From Chaetoceros tenuissimus (Eukaryota > Bacillariophyta > Thalassiosirophyceae > Chaetocerotales > Chaetocerotaceae), in NCBI GenBank assembly GCA_021927905.1, contig BLLK01000022.1:1240001-1304000 (forward strand): a stretch of DNA of 64,000 bases, in the 5' to 3' direction. Of the stretch, positions 55,100 to 64,000 are shown one piece after another (the first letter of the stretch is position 1; every line of letters starts with the position of its first letter). Below the pieces are notes generated by a model. That model was not told the origin of the DNA, did no database searches, and saw only the letters and a list, made by a program, of their open reading frames with translations. The translations under genes and the position numbers were made by a program.

Positions 55100-57423
55100 A
55101 TGAACTTTCTTCAGAACCTTAACGTAGACAAGATTAGAAATGCGGCTGAAGATGCGTAAGTCTTTTGTACATATGTTGAAATGAATCAATGACTAGGCAC
55201 GAGATATGTCTTGCTCGGAGTTTTGCTCGGAGTTTTGCTCAATGCTTCTTTCGAGTAAATGCATACTCTCTACAGCCACATCGAGTGCTTAACATGCTAG
55301 CATGTATACTGCCTATAGATCCTTACATACTGGAAAAGATCTGTGATGATTTGTTTCTCTGTTTCAATAGCATGGACCTTATATTTTACACATGCTAAGA
55401 GAAACAAGAGAAAGCTATATTTGCACGATTCTTTCCTTTTATTTTTTCAACCCTATTTCACATCTTGTATACATAATCTAACTTTTTATTTTTTCACAAT
55501 ATTATTTCTTCATTCACAGATTCAATCAAGCAAAGCCAAAGACAGAAGTAGAGGCAAGGGTATACGAAGCCCTATCGAATAAAAACTGGGGATCGTCATC
55601 TACCCTCATGAATCAGATTGCAGCTGATACCTTTGACTATGACAGATTCGCCGTTGTAACACGTATCCTATGGGAATCAATTGATAACCGTCGTCCAGGA
55701 GCTTGGCGTGTTGTATTCAAGGCTTTGACTCTATTGGAACATCTCATCAAGAATGGAAGTGAGAGATGTGTCGATGATGGAAGAAATCATTCTCATTTGC
55801 TTAGAGCTTTGAATAATTTTAATTATTACGAAGGTACTGTTGATCGCGGTGCTGGTGTTAGAGAAAAGGCTCAGCAGATTGTAGAGCTTGTTGGAGATGA
55901 TGAAAGAATTAGAGAAGAGAGACAAAAGGCTAAACAGTTGAGAGAAAAGTTTGGTGGAAATCTTGGAGGTGTTAGCAATAGCGGTGGAGGAAGTTCCATG
56001 GAAGGTATTGGTGGAGGAGGATCTGGATATGCTGGATATGGAAATGAAGATAACTATGGAGGATATGGTGGAAGTGGAAGCTATGGAAATAGTGGCATTG
56101 GTGCTTCTGGAGGATTCAGTGGAAGGTACTCAGAAGATGTTGTAGAAGATTCAACTCCTACTTTTGCAGCTATCCCTGAAAAGAAACCAAAAAAAAAGAG
56201 CAAAAAGAAGAAGAAGGAGAAAACTGAGGCAGCTCCTGCTCCTGGTAAGTTTTTTCTTCTATACATTTTATTTGGAGTTCAAATGAAATTGTTATTTGGA
56301 AAATGTGCTAACTAAAATCATAATGGCAGCTCCAGAAGTAGATCTTTTGTCCATGGATGATCCAATTCCAGCACCAGCTCCAGCGGCAGCAAATGATAAT
56401 TTTGACGCATTCCAAGCAGCACCGGCAACACAATCTTTCGACGCATTCCAGGCAGCACCTACAACTCAGAAAGATACATTTGATGCATTCAGTTCAGCAC
56501 CAGCTCCGGCAATGGCTCCACCAGCACCAGCAGCACAATTTGACGCATTTAGCTCTGCACCAGCACCATCAAACAACACTGGATTCGATGCATTTGGAAG
56601 CAACAATGTCATGGGTGGAAGTAGTAGTAATGTTATGGGCGGAAGTAGTAGTAATGTCATGGGTGGAAACAGTATGAATGCAATGAACAATGCATTTGGA
56701 AATATGAATATGATGGGTGGTTCATCAAATGTCATGGGCGGTAGCAGCAATGTAATGGGTGGTGGATCAATGCAACAGCAACAAACACAAAAAGCCAATG
56801 ATGATGATGACTTTGGCGACTTTGACGATGGAAAAACTGGAGCAGGGAAATCTGCAGATCCATTAAGCAATCTTATTTCACTTGATGGTCTTACAAAGAA
56901 CAAAAAGAACGAAGATAAAACAAAGGCACCAATTGCATTCAATGACGCTGCAAAAGCTTATATTCAGAGTGGCGCGCAAAACAACTCAACACCTGTAGGA
57001 ATGTCCAAAGAAGCTGTTTCAATGGCATTTTCTGGTGTAGACGGGATTCATAAGCAACCTGCTATGATGCCAAATATGCCTCCACCTAGTATGCCAGCTG
57101 GGCAATCAGTGATGGGTGGAAACGGTATGAACCCATCCATGATATCGAATATGGGTCAAATGGGTAACATGAATAACATGGGTAACATGAACAACATGGG
57201 CAATAACAACATGATGCAAATGCAGATGCAGCAAGCCATGATGATGCAGATGATGCAAAACAACATGATGCAAAACCAAGGCGGTATGATGGGAGGATCT
57301 GGAAATAACAACAAAAAGAACCAAAATAATATGGGAGGAAATATGCAAGGAGGCATGGGAATGGGTATGGGCGGTAGCTCAGGAAATAGCGGTAGTGGTA
57401 TGGGAGCAGGTAGCTGGCAATAA
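55100..57423 (+). CDS. Epsin-like ENTH-domain protein
   Basis: Clathrin-linked adaptor that bends membrane by inserting its N-terminal helix (family knowledge). Seen: exons 55100-55155, 55520-56244 and 56330-57423 give 624 residues; the first intron is 364 nt, the longest seen here. The ENTH domain spans about 1-145: MNFLQNLNVDKIRNAAEDAF, NKNWGSSSTLMNQIA, RRPGAWRVVFKALTLLEHLI, GAGVREKAQQIVELV, then RQKAKQLREKF. The linker is Gly/Ser-rich and ends in a Lys tract. The C-terminus holds five FDAF-type motifs, a DDDDFGDFDDG acidic motif, NVMGG-type repeats and a Met/Asn/Gly tract (NNMGNMNNM). FDAF and DFGDF motifs may bind clathrin adaptor ears, like DPF in other epsins; this is inference. Confidence 0.88.
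55156..55519 (+). other. Long first intron of the epsin gene
   Basis: 364 nt with a GTAAGT donor and a TTCACAG acceptor, much longer than the usual introns here. It contains a direct repeat of CTCGGAGTTTTG (55215 and 55227) and a T-rich 3' half. The frames in it are not supported as genes. Confidence 0.8.
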
Positions 57424-57615
57424 TGTCGACAAAGTTTTGTTGAATGCAATTTAATATAAAATGTAGTACTTTCTGTTAGTACTCGCCATTTCTCATGAAG
57501 TTGCTATGATCTTAAAAACATGAAGCAAGCATTATAGAGTTAGTCAGCTATTTAAAATTTCTTCATGTTCGACAAATAAAATACAACACAAAAATGATCT
57601 GAGATATGCTGTCTT

Positions 57616-58314
57616 TTACTCGCAGTCTCCGCCGTCGAAACCGCATACTTCGACATTGTAATCGTCGCCATCGCAATTTCCATCTCCGACCAAAGAAGGG
57701 TCTTCCACTTTGCAATCTGGGTAGTTTTCGTTGAACTCAGAGCAATCACCACCATCAAATGCACAGTCGTCAGAGTTGTAGTCTCCGCCGTTGCATTTTC
57801 CATCTCCAATCCAAGTAGGGTTTTCTACTTCACAATTTGGATACATGGAGTTGAATTCATCACAGTCCCCACCATCAAATTGACATTCCGCGATATTGTA
57901 TTTTAGGCCTTTATTTTGACAGACTCCATTTGCAATCCAGTTTTGGTGGTCAACTTTACAGCCTGGATACTTCTTCTTGAAGTTTTTGTATCTAACAGCG
58001 AGTACCGCAACTGCAACAATTACACAGGCAAGGAAAATACTTGGAACTACGACATTCATCAAAATTTTACTCTTGGTACACCCAGCCTTCTTTACTGGAG
58101 CTAGATCATTACTAGCGACAACTTCTTCTTTTACCATGGAAGGAGCTTCATCCTTTTCTTCATGAGAGTTCACCTCCTTCTTCTCTTCGATCTCTTCTTT
58201 CTTTGGTTCATCGTTTTGTTCTTCTTCTCCACCAACAGCTACGGATGACCCTTCGCTTGCGGCAATGCTCAAATCGCCGTCTAATTTCTGTTCCTCGATA
58301 TCGTTGGTACTCAT
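57616..58314 (-). CDS. Single-pass membrane protein with three LNR (Notch/LIN-12) repeats
   Basis: Single exon of 232 residues. The N-terminal ~75 residues are acidic and disordered. A single hydrophobic segment (VVVPSIFLACVIVAVAVLAV, about residues 88-107) follows a KKAGCTKSK basic stretch, so the N-terminus should be cytosolic and the C-terminus outside or luminal (type II). Three LNR-like units follow, each with the pattern YPxCxVxxxxWIxxGxCxxxxYNxxxCxFDGGDC: CQFDGGDC, CAFDGGDC and CGFDGGDC end them. LNR modules bind Ca2+ and hold proteins in an inactive state in Notch; here no EGF or heterodimer region is present. Role unknown. Confidence 0.85.
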   Translation of the reverse strand: MSTNDIEEQKLDGDLSIAASEGSSVAVGGEEEQNDEPKKEEIEEKKEVNSHEEKDEAPSMVKEEVVASNDLAPVKKAGCTKSKILMNVVVPSIFLACVIVAVAVLAVRYKNFKKKYPGCKVDHQNWIANGVCQNKGLKYNIAECQFDGGDCDEFNSMYPNCEVENPTWIGDGKCNGGDYNSDDCAFDGGDCSEFNENYPDCKVEDPSLVGDGNCDGDDYNVEVCGFDGGDCE

Positions 58315-58820
58315 GATTGATTGATGAATTGTGAATTGAATAACTACTTAGGTTATGCCCTACTAGAAAATAGGAAAAAGTTCTCGCTTTTGATGCTACT
58401 ACAGTACTACAAAAAAACAATGCCTTCTTTGAGACCCAATAAATATCAAAAGTTCTCAAAGATTTCCGGAACAAAAGACCATTACGTACGTATATTGATA
58501 CTAGAAAAAGACAAACATTTCAATGCAATTTTTTCTCTTCAACGCAGAATTGAAATTTCGATGGATTCGATTCTTCGTTATTCATAACAATCAAAATATA
58601 TTTCATCTTTTGCGCATCTACAACACTTCTTCTGTGAAAAAAAAATATATGTGCGATGAACTAGATTTTGTAATAATTGATGCGGTTCCATGAACCATGA
58701 AGCATTTGCAAATGGCAATATTTCTTTCTAAGAAGATGAATACTCGTATATAATTAGAATCTCCACATTACAGAACAAAAAGTGAGATTTTCTTCTTGTT
58801 TCAGTTTTAATTCATCTAGT
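58315..58820. other. Intergenic region between LNR and DAO genes
   Basis: About 505 bp between the LNR gene start and the DAO stop, both on the minus strand. AT-rich, no gene or RNA was recognised. Presumed LNR promoter and DAO 3' end. Confidence 0.45.
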
Positions 58821-60052
58821 CTAGTCCGAATGAAGTAATTCAAGACTTGCTTTCGCAGCTCCAACATATGTAGTCCAACCTGAGCCACCATGACCATAAG
58901 AGTGAATCACTTTTACCCCATTGGAAGCACTTGTCTCCTCATCAATTTCCATTCGAACTGTCTTTCTCACTGGTCTAAATCCCGCCCATTCGTCGACATA
59001 AGCTTCGGACGGATCAATCCCCATAAGATGGGCATTTTCTATCAGTCTTTTGCGCTCATCGTCAGTAAGAGAATCATTGGTATTTCCTTCATAATATGTA
59101 CCACCAACTACAAATACATCACCTCTCGGAATTATGTAGACTGGATCAGTAGAAGTCCCCCAAGGCCCATCTTCTGTCAAAATAGCTGTATCTCTCTCCA
59201 TATTTGCATCACTAAAATTGCGTTTGCAATCACGTTTGTAATGCAGAAGAATTCCTCTGCCTCCTATCAGATCCTTATCATTGCACAATTCCATACTACC
59301 TAATCCAGTACAATTAATTAGTGCGTCACAACCATGATCCTTTGCATCTGCAACCATTTCGTCCGTGTTAGCATATCCCTGACCCATGTCAACATTGATA
59401 TCTACAGGATACTCATAAACTTCTTCTAGCAAATCTTTCAGCATATTTGGTGCATCAACAATTGGAGCATTAAACAGCCAGCCAAAATTATATCCTGCCT
59501 TCTTCAATATTTCTGCACTTGGTATCTTTAACTTCAATGCATGATTCTGCCACTCCAACATTTCAATTGTCAAATGCTGAAATGATAACCTAGGATCTGT
59601 AGTCCACTTTGGAAACTTAGTCTTGATATTCGTACCACCTACATAGTCTTTGGACTCAAAATCTTTGAAATCTTCAGTAGTCATACCACCGTGTTTACTC
59701 ATGAGATAGAGTGTTGGTACTATTTCGACAAGTGATTTCTTCTTTTCATCGTTGGCAAGATGAAGTAATTCATCCAGTGTATCGCTAGACCACTTATCTA
59801 TTCTCGGGTCTTCACATTTGTATGGCATGTACAACCCTCCTGCACCCATACTTGAAACAGATGGAATATTGAGATTTATGAAAAGAATGAAAAGATGTAA
59901 GCAGATTGGAGTTACGGTGCGTACCTACATGTTTTCTTATCAAGGGGATGATGAGCAGATCGAAGAACAACTGGTATCTTATTTCGCAAAAGCTCTAGTG
60001 CTGTTCTCAGACCGATTGCCCCGCTCCCGACAACTAATACTTTGGACGCCAT
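58821..60052 (-). CDS. DAO: D-amino-acid oxidase-like flavoprotein
   Basis: Oxidises D-amino acids to keto acids, ammonia and H2O2, with FAD. Seen: exons 60052-59925 and 59850-58821 join through a split Ser codon (GTACGC donor, TTCAAG acceptor), 385 residues. The N-terminus MASKVLVVGSGAIGLRTALE is a Rossmann GxGxxG motif. The junction reads TCSMGAGGLYMPYKC, which is the family's CSxxAGG-type segment. Near the C-terminus are GFRPVRKTVRMEIDEE and HSYGHGGSGWTTYVGAA, the DAO signature region that holds the carboxylate-binding Arg and the FAD loop. The end LELLHSD is not a peroxisomal SKL, so peroxisomal import is not shown. D-aspartate oxidase is an alternative. Confidence 0.87.
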
Positions 60053-60379
60053 TTTGTATGAATCTATGTGATTACTATTGGGTATCTAATGTAGTGATTA
60101 TCAAATAATGAGTTCTTCACAGCTCACAGCCCTTGGAAAGATCCATTATGATAAGAATGAAGATCCAGGAGATCGCTGATAATGCTGATGCGCTGATGCG
60201 GTCGACAACAATTGGGGTTCTCATCTGATCGCGCAATTTTATTCAAAGAGTAAATTTTCATTTGGGAACGAAAAAAAGAAAACACGAAGATGTACATCTT
60301 GCAGTCTAATCAAAACTGAAGATTGATAGTTACGTGCCAACAATATAAAAAAAATATATATATATATCATTATTCACAT
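60053..60379. other. Intergenic region between DAO and PaO-like genes
   Basis: About 327 bp, AT-rich, with a TATATATATATA-like run near 60355-60366 just past the PaO-like stop. Presumed DAO promoter and PaO-like 3' end. Confidence 0.4.
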
Positions 60380-62101
60380 CTATTTATCTAGCCAAATTTT
60401 TTCTGGAATCTTTTTCATATCAGCTTTGCGCCTATCATCAGTAGAAGTAAAGTAAAATTTAGACTCCAATTTTCGGGAGAGATAATTCGCCAAAAGTAGA
60501 GTAGTAAACAAGGGAATAAATGTTTTCAATTTCAGAATTGGTCTCAATGCTGGCATGAACCACATAATTAGAGAGCCAGGGAGTGGATTCAAAGTCACAA
60601 TCTTTGCAATTCCCAAAAGGAATGCTAGACCTTTTGATACTCTACGAATCTTTTTACAATTCTTGACAACGTCTCTTGATTCTTTAGATATATCAAGATT
60701 CTGCACTTTTCTATCCAGAACAACTTCTCTAGAGGGATTCGTTGCGAGAATATTTGCATCATCCATTTTCAGTAGAGTCTCGACTCGATTAGGTACCCCT
60801 GTCAATGTTGCATCCCAAAATTGTTCTAGTTTTGCTCCAACTTTTTCCGTAGGAGATGGTAAACAAAACAACTTTTGTCTTGTGGTAGTGCGAATACCCT
60901 TAAGCTTCTCTGTTTCGTCACGTGCAATACCATGTTCTTTCATAATGTTACGAATATCTTGAGCTTCCTTTTCCAAAATGTATGGTTGCTGAGTAGCTAG
61001 AAGATATGTATCTTGATCGAGGAATCCATTCAAGTTGGTGGTAAAGATCCAACGAGGTAATTTGAACTTTGTCAATGCCCCACCCATGAAACGCGTGCGG
61101 CCAACACCAACTGGACAAAGGTAAAAAGTTGTAATGAAGTTTGTTTTACCTGTATCTTTGTCCACTCTTTTCAAAGTCGCATGTGTCGGCGCATGGTATT
61201 CCATAGTTGCCAATGGTATGTTAACATCCTTTTCTTCCTTCTCTTGTTTCTTCTTGCTTTTACCAACTGTTTGTCTGTACTTTTGATCTACAAATAGCAG
61301 TTTGTCTTTTGCTTCAACTTGACTGCGCATCCCCCATCCTTTCTCTGTTGAAAAAGATTCAAAGCTGTCATATGGGCAATCCAAGGATGCAGTATACCAA
61401 TCAAAGCCGGCATTTTGATGTGCAAATAGTCCATGATCAGGGTCTAGGATATTAGACATTACAATCGGCCAGTCTACAGGCATATCTCTCACTGTAGCAA
61501 TATTATGGAAATCATCAAATTCTGGTATAGAAGGAGGTGGAGGAGCCAATAAAGCCTTTTCAAGGTTTCCACCTGGAAACAACCAAACCATATCTTGATG
61601 AATCTGGGCAGGTACAGCATCACCACATGCACGAGCCGGGATTTTCGCACCACCCTTCTCATCTGAACGATTTTGAACAATTTGAGGGATCTCTACACAT
61701 TCTCCAGTTTTTCCATCAAAAGACCACCCGTGGTATGCACATTGAAAGTTTCCCGATGATGTGACTCTTCCTTCTGATAGTGCGGCCTGTTTATGTGTAC
61801 ACACATCTTTCATAGCTATGACCTCATTATTCTTCAATCTTGCAACGACATAATCAACATCAAACACAGTAACCTTGGTCGGCTCATTCAATTCTAAATC
61901 TCTTGCCCAGATAACCGGATACCATTGGGACTCATAGTCAAAGTTTGAAAATTCATTCGTTGTGACAGCATGTTCTGATGCGAATAATTGCGAACTTTGA
62001 TGGAGAACCGTCTGGGTCTGGAAACTGAAGCTATGAACAACTATGCTGAACCAGCTGAGATAGTGCAAAATTCCGCAGATGGATAGTATATATGCCTTCA
62101 T
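60380..62101 (-). CDS. Plastid Rieske oxygenase of the PaO/TIC55/PTC52 family
   Basis: Family members open or hydroxylate chlorophyll-derived tetrapyrroles in plastids (family knowledge). Seen: single exon of 573 residues. The leader MKAYILSICGILHYLSWFSI is a signal peptide, with cleavage at HS before FSFQTQ, so Phe is at +1. The Rieske cluster motif is CTHKQAALSEGRV then CAYHGWSFD (C-x-H ... C-x-x-H). The non-haem iron site is NILDPDHGLFAHQ. A C-terminal hydrophobic part (about 505-550: AFLLGIAKIVTL, FIPLFTTLLLANYL) gives one or two membrane anchors, as in PaO. A CxxC motif of the PaO redox type was not seen near the C-terminus. Pheophorbide a oxygenase, PTC52 or a chlorophyll-c-related paralogue are all possible. 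Confidence 0.83.
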   Translation of the reverse strand: MKAYILSICGILHYLSWFSIVVHSFSFQTQTVLHQSSQLFASEHAVTTNEFSNFDYESQWYPVIWARDLELNEPTKVTVFDVDYVVARLKNNEVIAMKDVCTHKQAALSEGRVTSSGNFQCAYHGWSFDGKTGECVEIPQIVQNRSDEKGGAKIPARACGDAVPAQIHQDMVWLFPGGNLEKALLAPPPPSIPEFDDFHNIATVRDMPVDWPIVMSNILDPDHGLFAHQNAGFDWYTASLDCPYDSFESFSTEKGWGMRSQVEAKDKLLFVDQKYRQTVGKSKKKQEKEEKDVNIPLATMEYHAPTHATLKRVDKDTGKTNFITTFYLCPVGVGRTRFMGGALTKFKLPRWIFTTNLNGFLDQDTYLLATQQPYILEKEAQDIRNIMKEHGIARDETEKLKGIRTTTRQKLFCLPSPTEKVGAKLEQFWDATLTGVPNRVETLLKMDDANILATNPSREVVLDRKVQNLDISKESRDVVKNCKKIRRVSKGLAFLLGIAKIVTLNPLPGSLIMWFMPALRPILKLKTFIPLFTTLLLANYLSRKLESKFYFTSTDDRRKADMKKIPEKIWLDK

Positions 62102-62398
62102 CGACTAATGGAGTAATTCTAGTGACTTTGTAATTGATAATTCAACCTCTACTCTACTTATCTACATACAATAGTGCAGATTGAATTACAATCCGAATTC
62201 ATTGTGTCTACAAGTACAAAATCTTTGAGCTCTTACAGTTAAAAGACGTTATTGAAAAGAAAAAAGAAATTGATTTCACACACCTTGTTGCACAATAGGT
62301 GATCAAAATAAATCAATGAGTATGGTATTAAAAATATAGCTCGTAAAGATCAAAGTCTTAAATAATTATTTCATATCCTAATGTTGAGAATTGACTGT

Positions 62399-64000
62399 TT
62401 ACTGTTTCATGCAATCATGATGACAGTTCGCACGACACTCTGGATCATTGATACCCTCCATACAGTTCACAAAGTCGTCGATAGTCAAAGAAGTATTCAT
62501 ACAAGCTCCTGCACTACAGTTGCTCATACAGTCCTTGCATGTATCACATTTGCCCGCTGCCAAGTCAGCTGCATTACAAATGAAACACTTCTCATCACCC
62601 TCTGCCCAGTCAGGATTGTAAGTACATGGTGAATCTTGCTGTGGCTTACATCCGCATCCATTTGGAACAGCAGTTCTACTGATCTCAACTCCTCCACAGA
62701 CATTTCCACTACCCTCAAACGCTGGAAAGTGACTGTTCTGCATTGCACACTCTTGGTTATTACCTGGACCACTGCGACAGTTGTTCACATTATTGAACTC
62801 ACAACAGTCGGTAGCTGAAGTATCACAGAAACCACAGTTACAGTCGATACACATGAGCACTGGAGAAGTCTGACAGTATGTACCCTCTGGACATGCATCG
62901 CAAGGGTTCTCCGGAGTAGTACAAGTACAGTCAGACTTCATCATGGTGCCCTCTGGACAAGGCTCAGGTGGACAAATAGTCTGCCAAGTTGGCTGATCGA
63001 CAACATCTCCAGTAATTGGAAGCTGACCGTCAGTACCTGGCTCACGACAGTATCCAAGGAACTGACTCTGTTTGAAAAGTCCGATACGCTTCTGCTTGTT
63101 GTTCTTGTTGAAGTACTTCTCCTCGAACTTGTAGCGATGACCGTAGAACTCCTTGTGCATGGAATGGCAAAGTTCAAGAGTTTTAGGTGGAAGACTTGGG
63201 TTGTCATATGGACACTTCTGAGGATCTCCACAAATCTCCTGGTAGTGCATAGCATTAGTAATTACAAGAAGTGGATCTGAAATGGCATCATCACCAACTT
63301 CAGCAACGCATGCATCACCTGAGTCGAACGCATATCTACAACGATCAAGCTCCTGATATCCAGCATTGTTTGCAAAGTAATATGCAAGGAACCCACTAAT
63401 ACCCATACCTCCCTTGAAGTTGTGATATCCTTGCCCATTCCACCCAGTAGCTGGATCGAAAGGAGTATTCACATACGCATTCACAATGTTGTTAAACTCC
63501 TCCTCAGATGGCTTCACAATCAAGAAGCTAGTATCAACTCCCTGTCCTCCAGTAGATGGATCAGGTGCAGTCTTGACGTAGTACCCCTTCAATGCAGGAT
63601 CTGCAAGAAGTGTATCAATCTCGGTGGTGATTGGGTTGAGCTGAAGAGTATCAAAAGAAAACAATACCACAGCTGGATGGGTAACCATGTTCCAGATGTT
63701 CAACTTCATAGAGTCTCTGATTCCTACATCACTCTCGATGTTCTCGACGATATATGGCTGAGTATCATACAACATAGTCTCGATGATCGGATGTCCAAGA
63801 AGCTCAACATTGTAGTCCATGGACTGGAACAACTTGGTTCTATCATACATATCACCATATGTACCTTGTATAGGACAAATGTTTGCCATAGGGTGAATCA
63901 ATGCATGCCTGTACAATAGTAGGTAATGAAAGAACATCAGCAATGAATGAGAAAACAAACTCCCAAAGATATCTCACGTCAAACACATACACTTACATTT
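62399..64000 (-). CDS. GT8-like glycosyltransferase fragment with Cys-rich tail (5' partial)
   Basis: Seen: exon 63908-62399, preceded by an intron 63996-63909 (GTAAGTG donor, GTACAG acceptor) and by four bases of another exon (64000-63997, AAAT on the coding strand). The junction places AT next to G, forming an ATG codon split over the intron; it may be a start or an ordinary Met. Residues 70-180 resemble GT8 family enzymes: PAVVLFSFDTLQLNPITTEI, where the family's DxD loop reads SFDT, then APDPSTGGQGVDTSFLIVKP and GGMGISGFLAYYF. The C-terminal 230 residues are Cys-rich (CPEGTMMKSDCTC, CNCGFCDTSATDCC, CKDCMSNCSAGACM) and end CHHDCMKQ. Active-site DxD is not intact here (FDT), so activity is doubtful. 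Cell-wall or secretory role is inferred. Confidence 0.72.

Noticed and set aside
55189-55582. Open frames in the first epsin intron
   Set aside because: They fall inside a well-supported 364-nt intron that restores the ENTH domain exactly.

Overview
This is nuclear DNA from a photosynthetic eukaryote, most likely a diatom or a close ochrophyte relative. That assignment is inference. It rests on an AT-rich sequence with short GT-AG introns (43 to about 110 nt, one of 364 nt) and on four proteins that start with a signal peptide followed by a cleavage site with Phe at +1 (plastid EF-G, heme oxygenase, a CRTISO-like oxidoreductase and a PaO-like Rieske oxygenase), which is the targeting signature of red-derived secondary plastids. 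Ser/Pro-Thr-rich PSxxPS linkers and Cys modules typical of diatom secreted proteins point the same way. The genes are dense, on both strands, and not organised as operons.

Layout. 1-13629: the 3' part of a giant gene for a type I membrane protein (17 exons visible, 4163 residues in the window) built from repeated Cys modules, bulb-lectin-like and C-type-lectin-like domains, an EGF-like stretch, a coiled coil and a C-terminal membrane anchor. 14027-25166: ankyrin protein, small putative secreted peptide, RPA-interacting protein, mitochondrial ATP synthase gamma, cytosolic PheRS alpha, an RGG-rich small membrane protein, plastid heme oxygenase and a POLD3-like polymerase delta subunit. 25955-32773: a complete 6.8-kb DNA transposon with 169-bp terminal inverted repeats (one mismatch), a 3-bp TAA target duplication and three genes. 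32835-40828: helicase-associated-domain protein, F-box-like protein, CRTISO-like enzyme, SAM50 and the NatB acetyltransferase NAA20.

40829-44427 is a decayed region holding a relic copy of the gene at 44428-45226, a tandem hairpin repeat and a methionyl-tRNA synthetase pseudogene. 44428-64000: acidic protein, NTF2-like protein, ankyrin/F-box protein, Pumilio, a TRIC-like membrane protein, plastid EF-G, epsin, an LNR-repeat membrane protein, D-amino-acid oxidase, the PaO-like oxygenase and a 5'-partial GT8-like/Cys-rich protein.

The most unusual system is the transposon. It encodes a 1242-residue spliced transposase with a D-D-D RNase H-like layout joined to zinc-finger and SAP-like parts, a separate zinc-binding protein, and a small Tudor/chromo-like acidic protein. 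Its near-identical ends and intact genes suggest recent mobility. No searches could be run; family names come from motif recognition.
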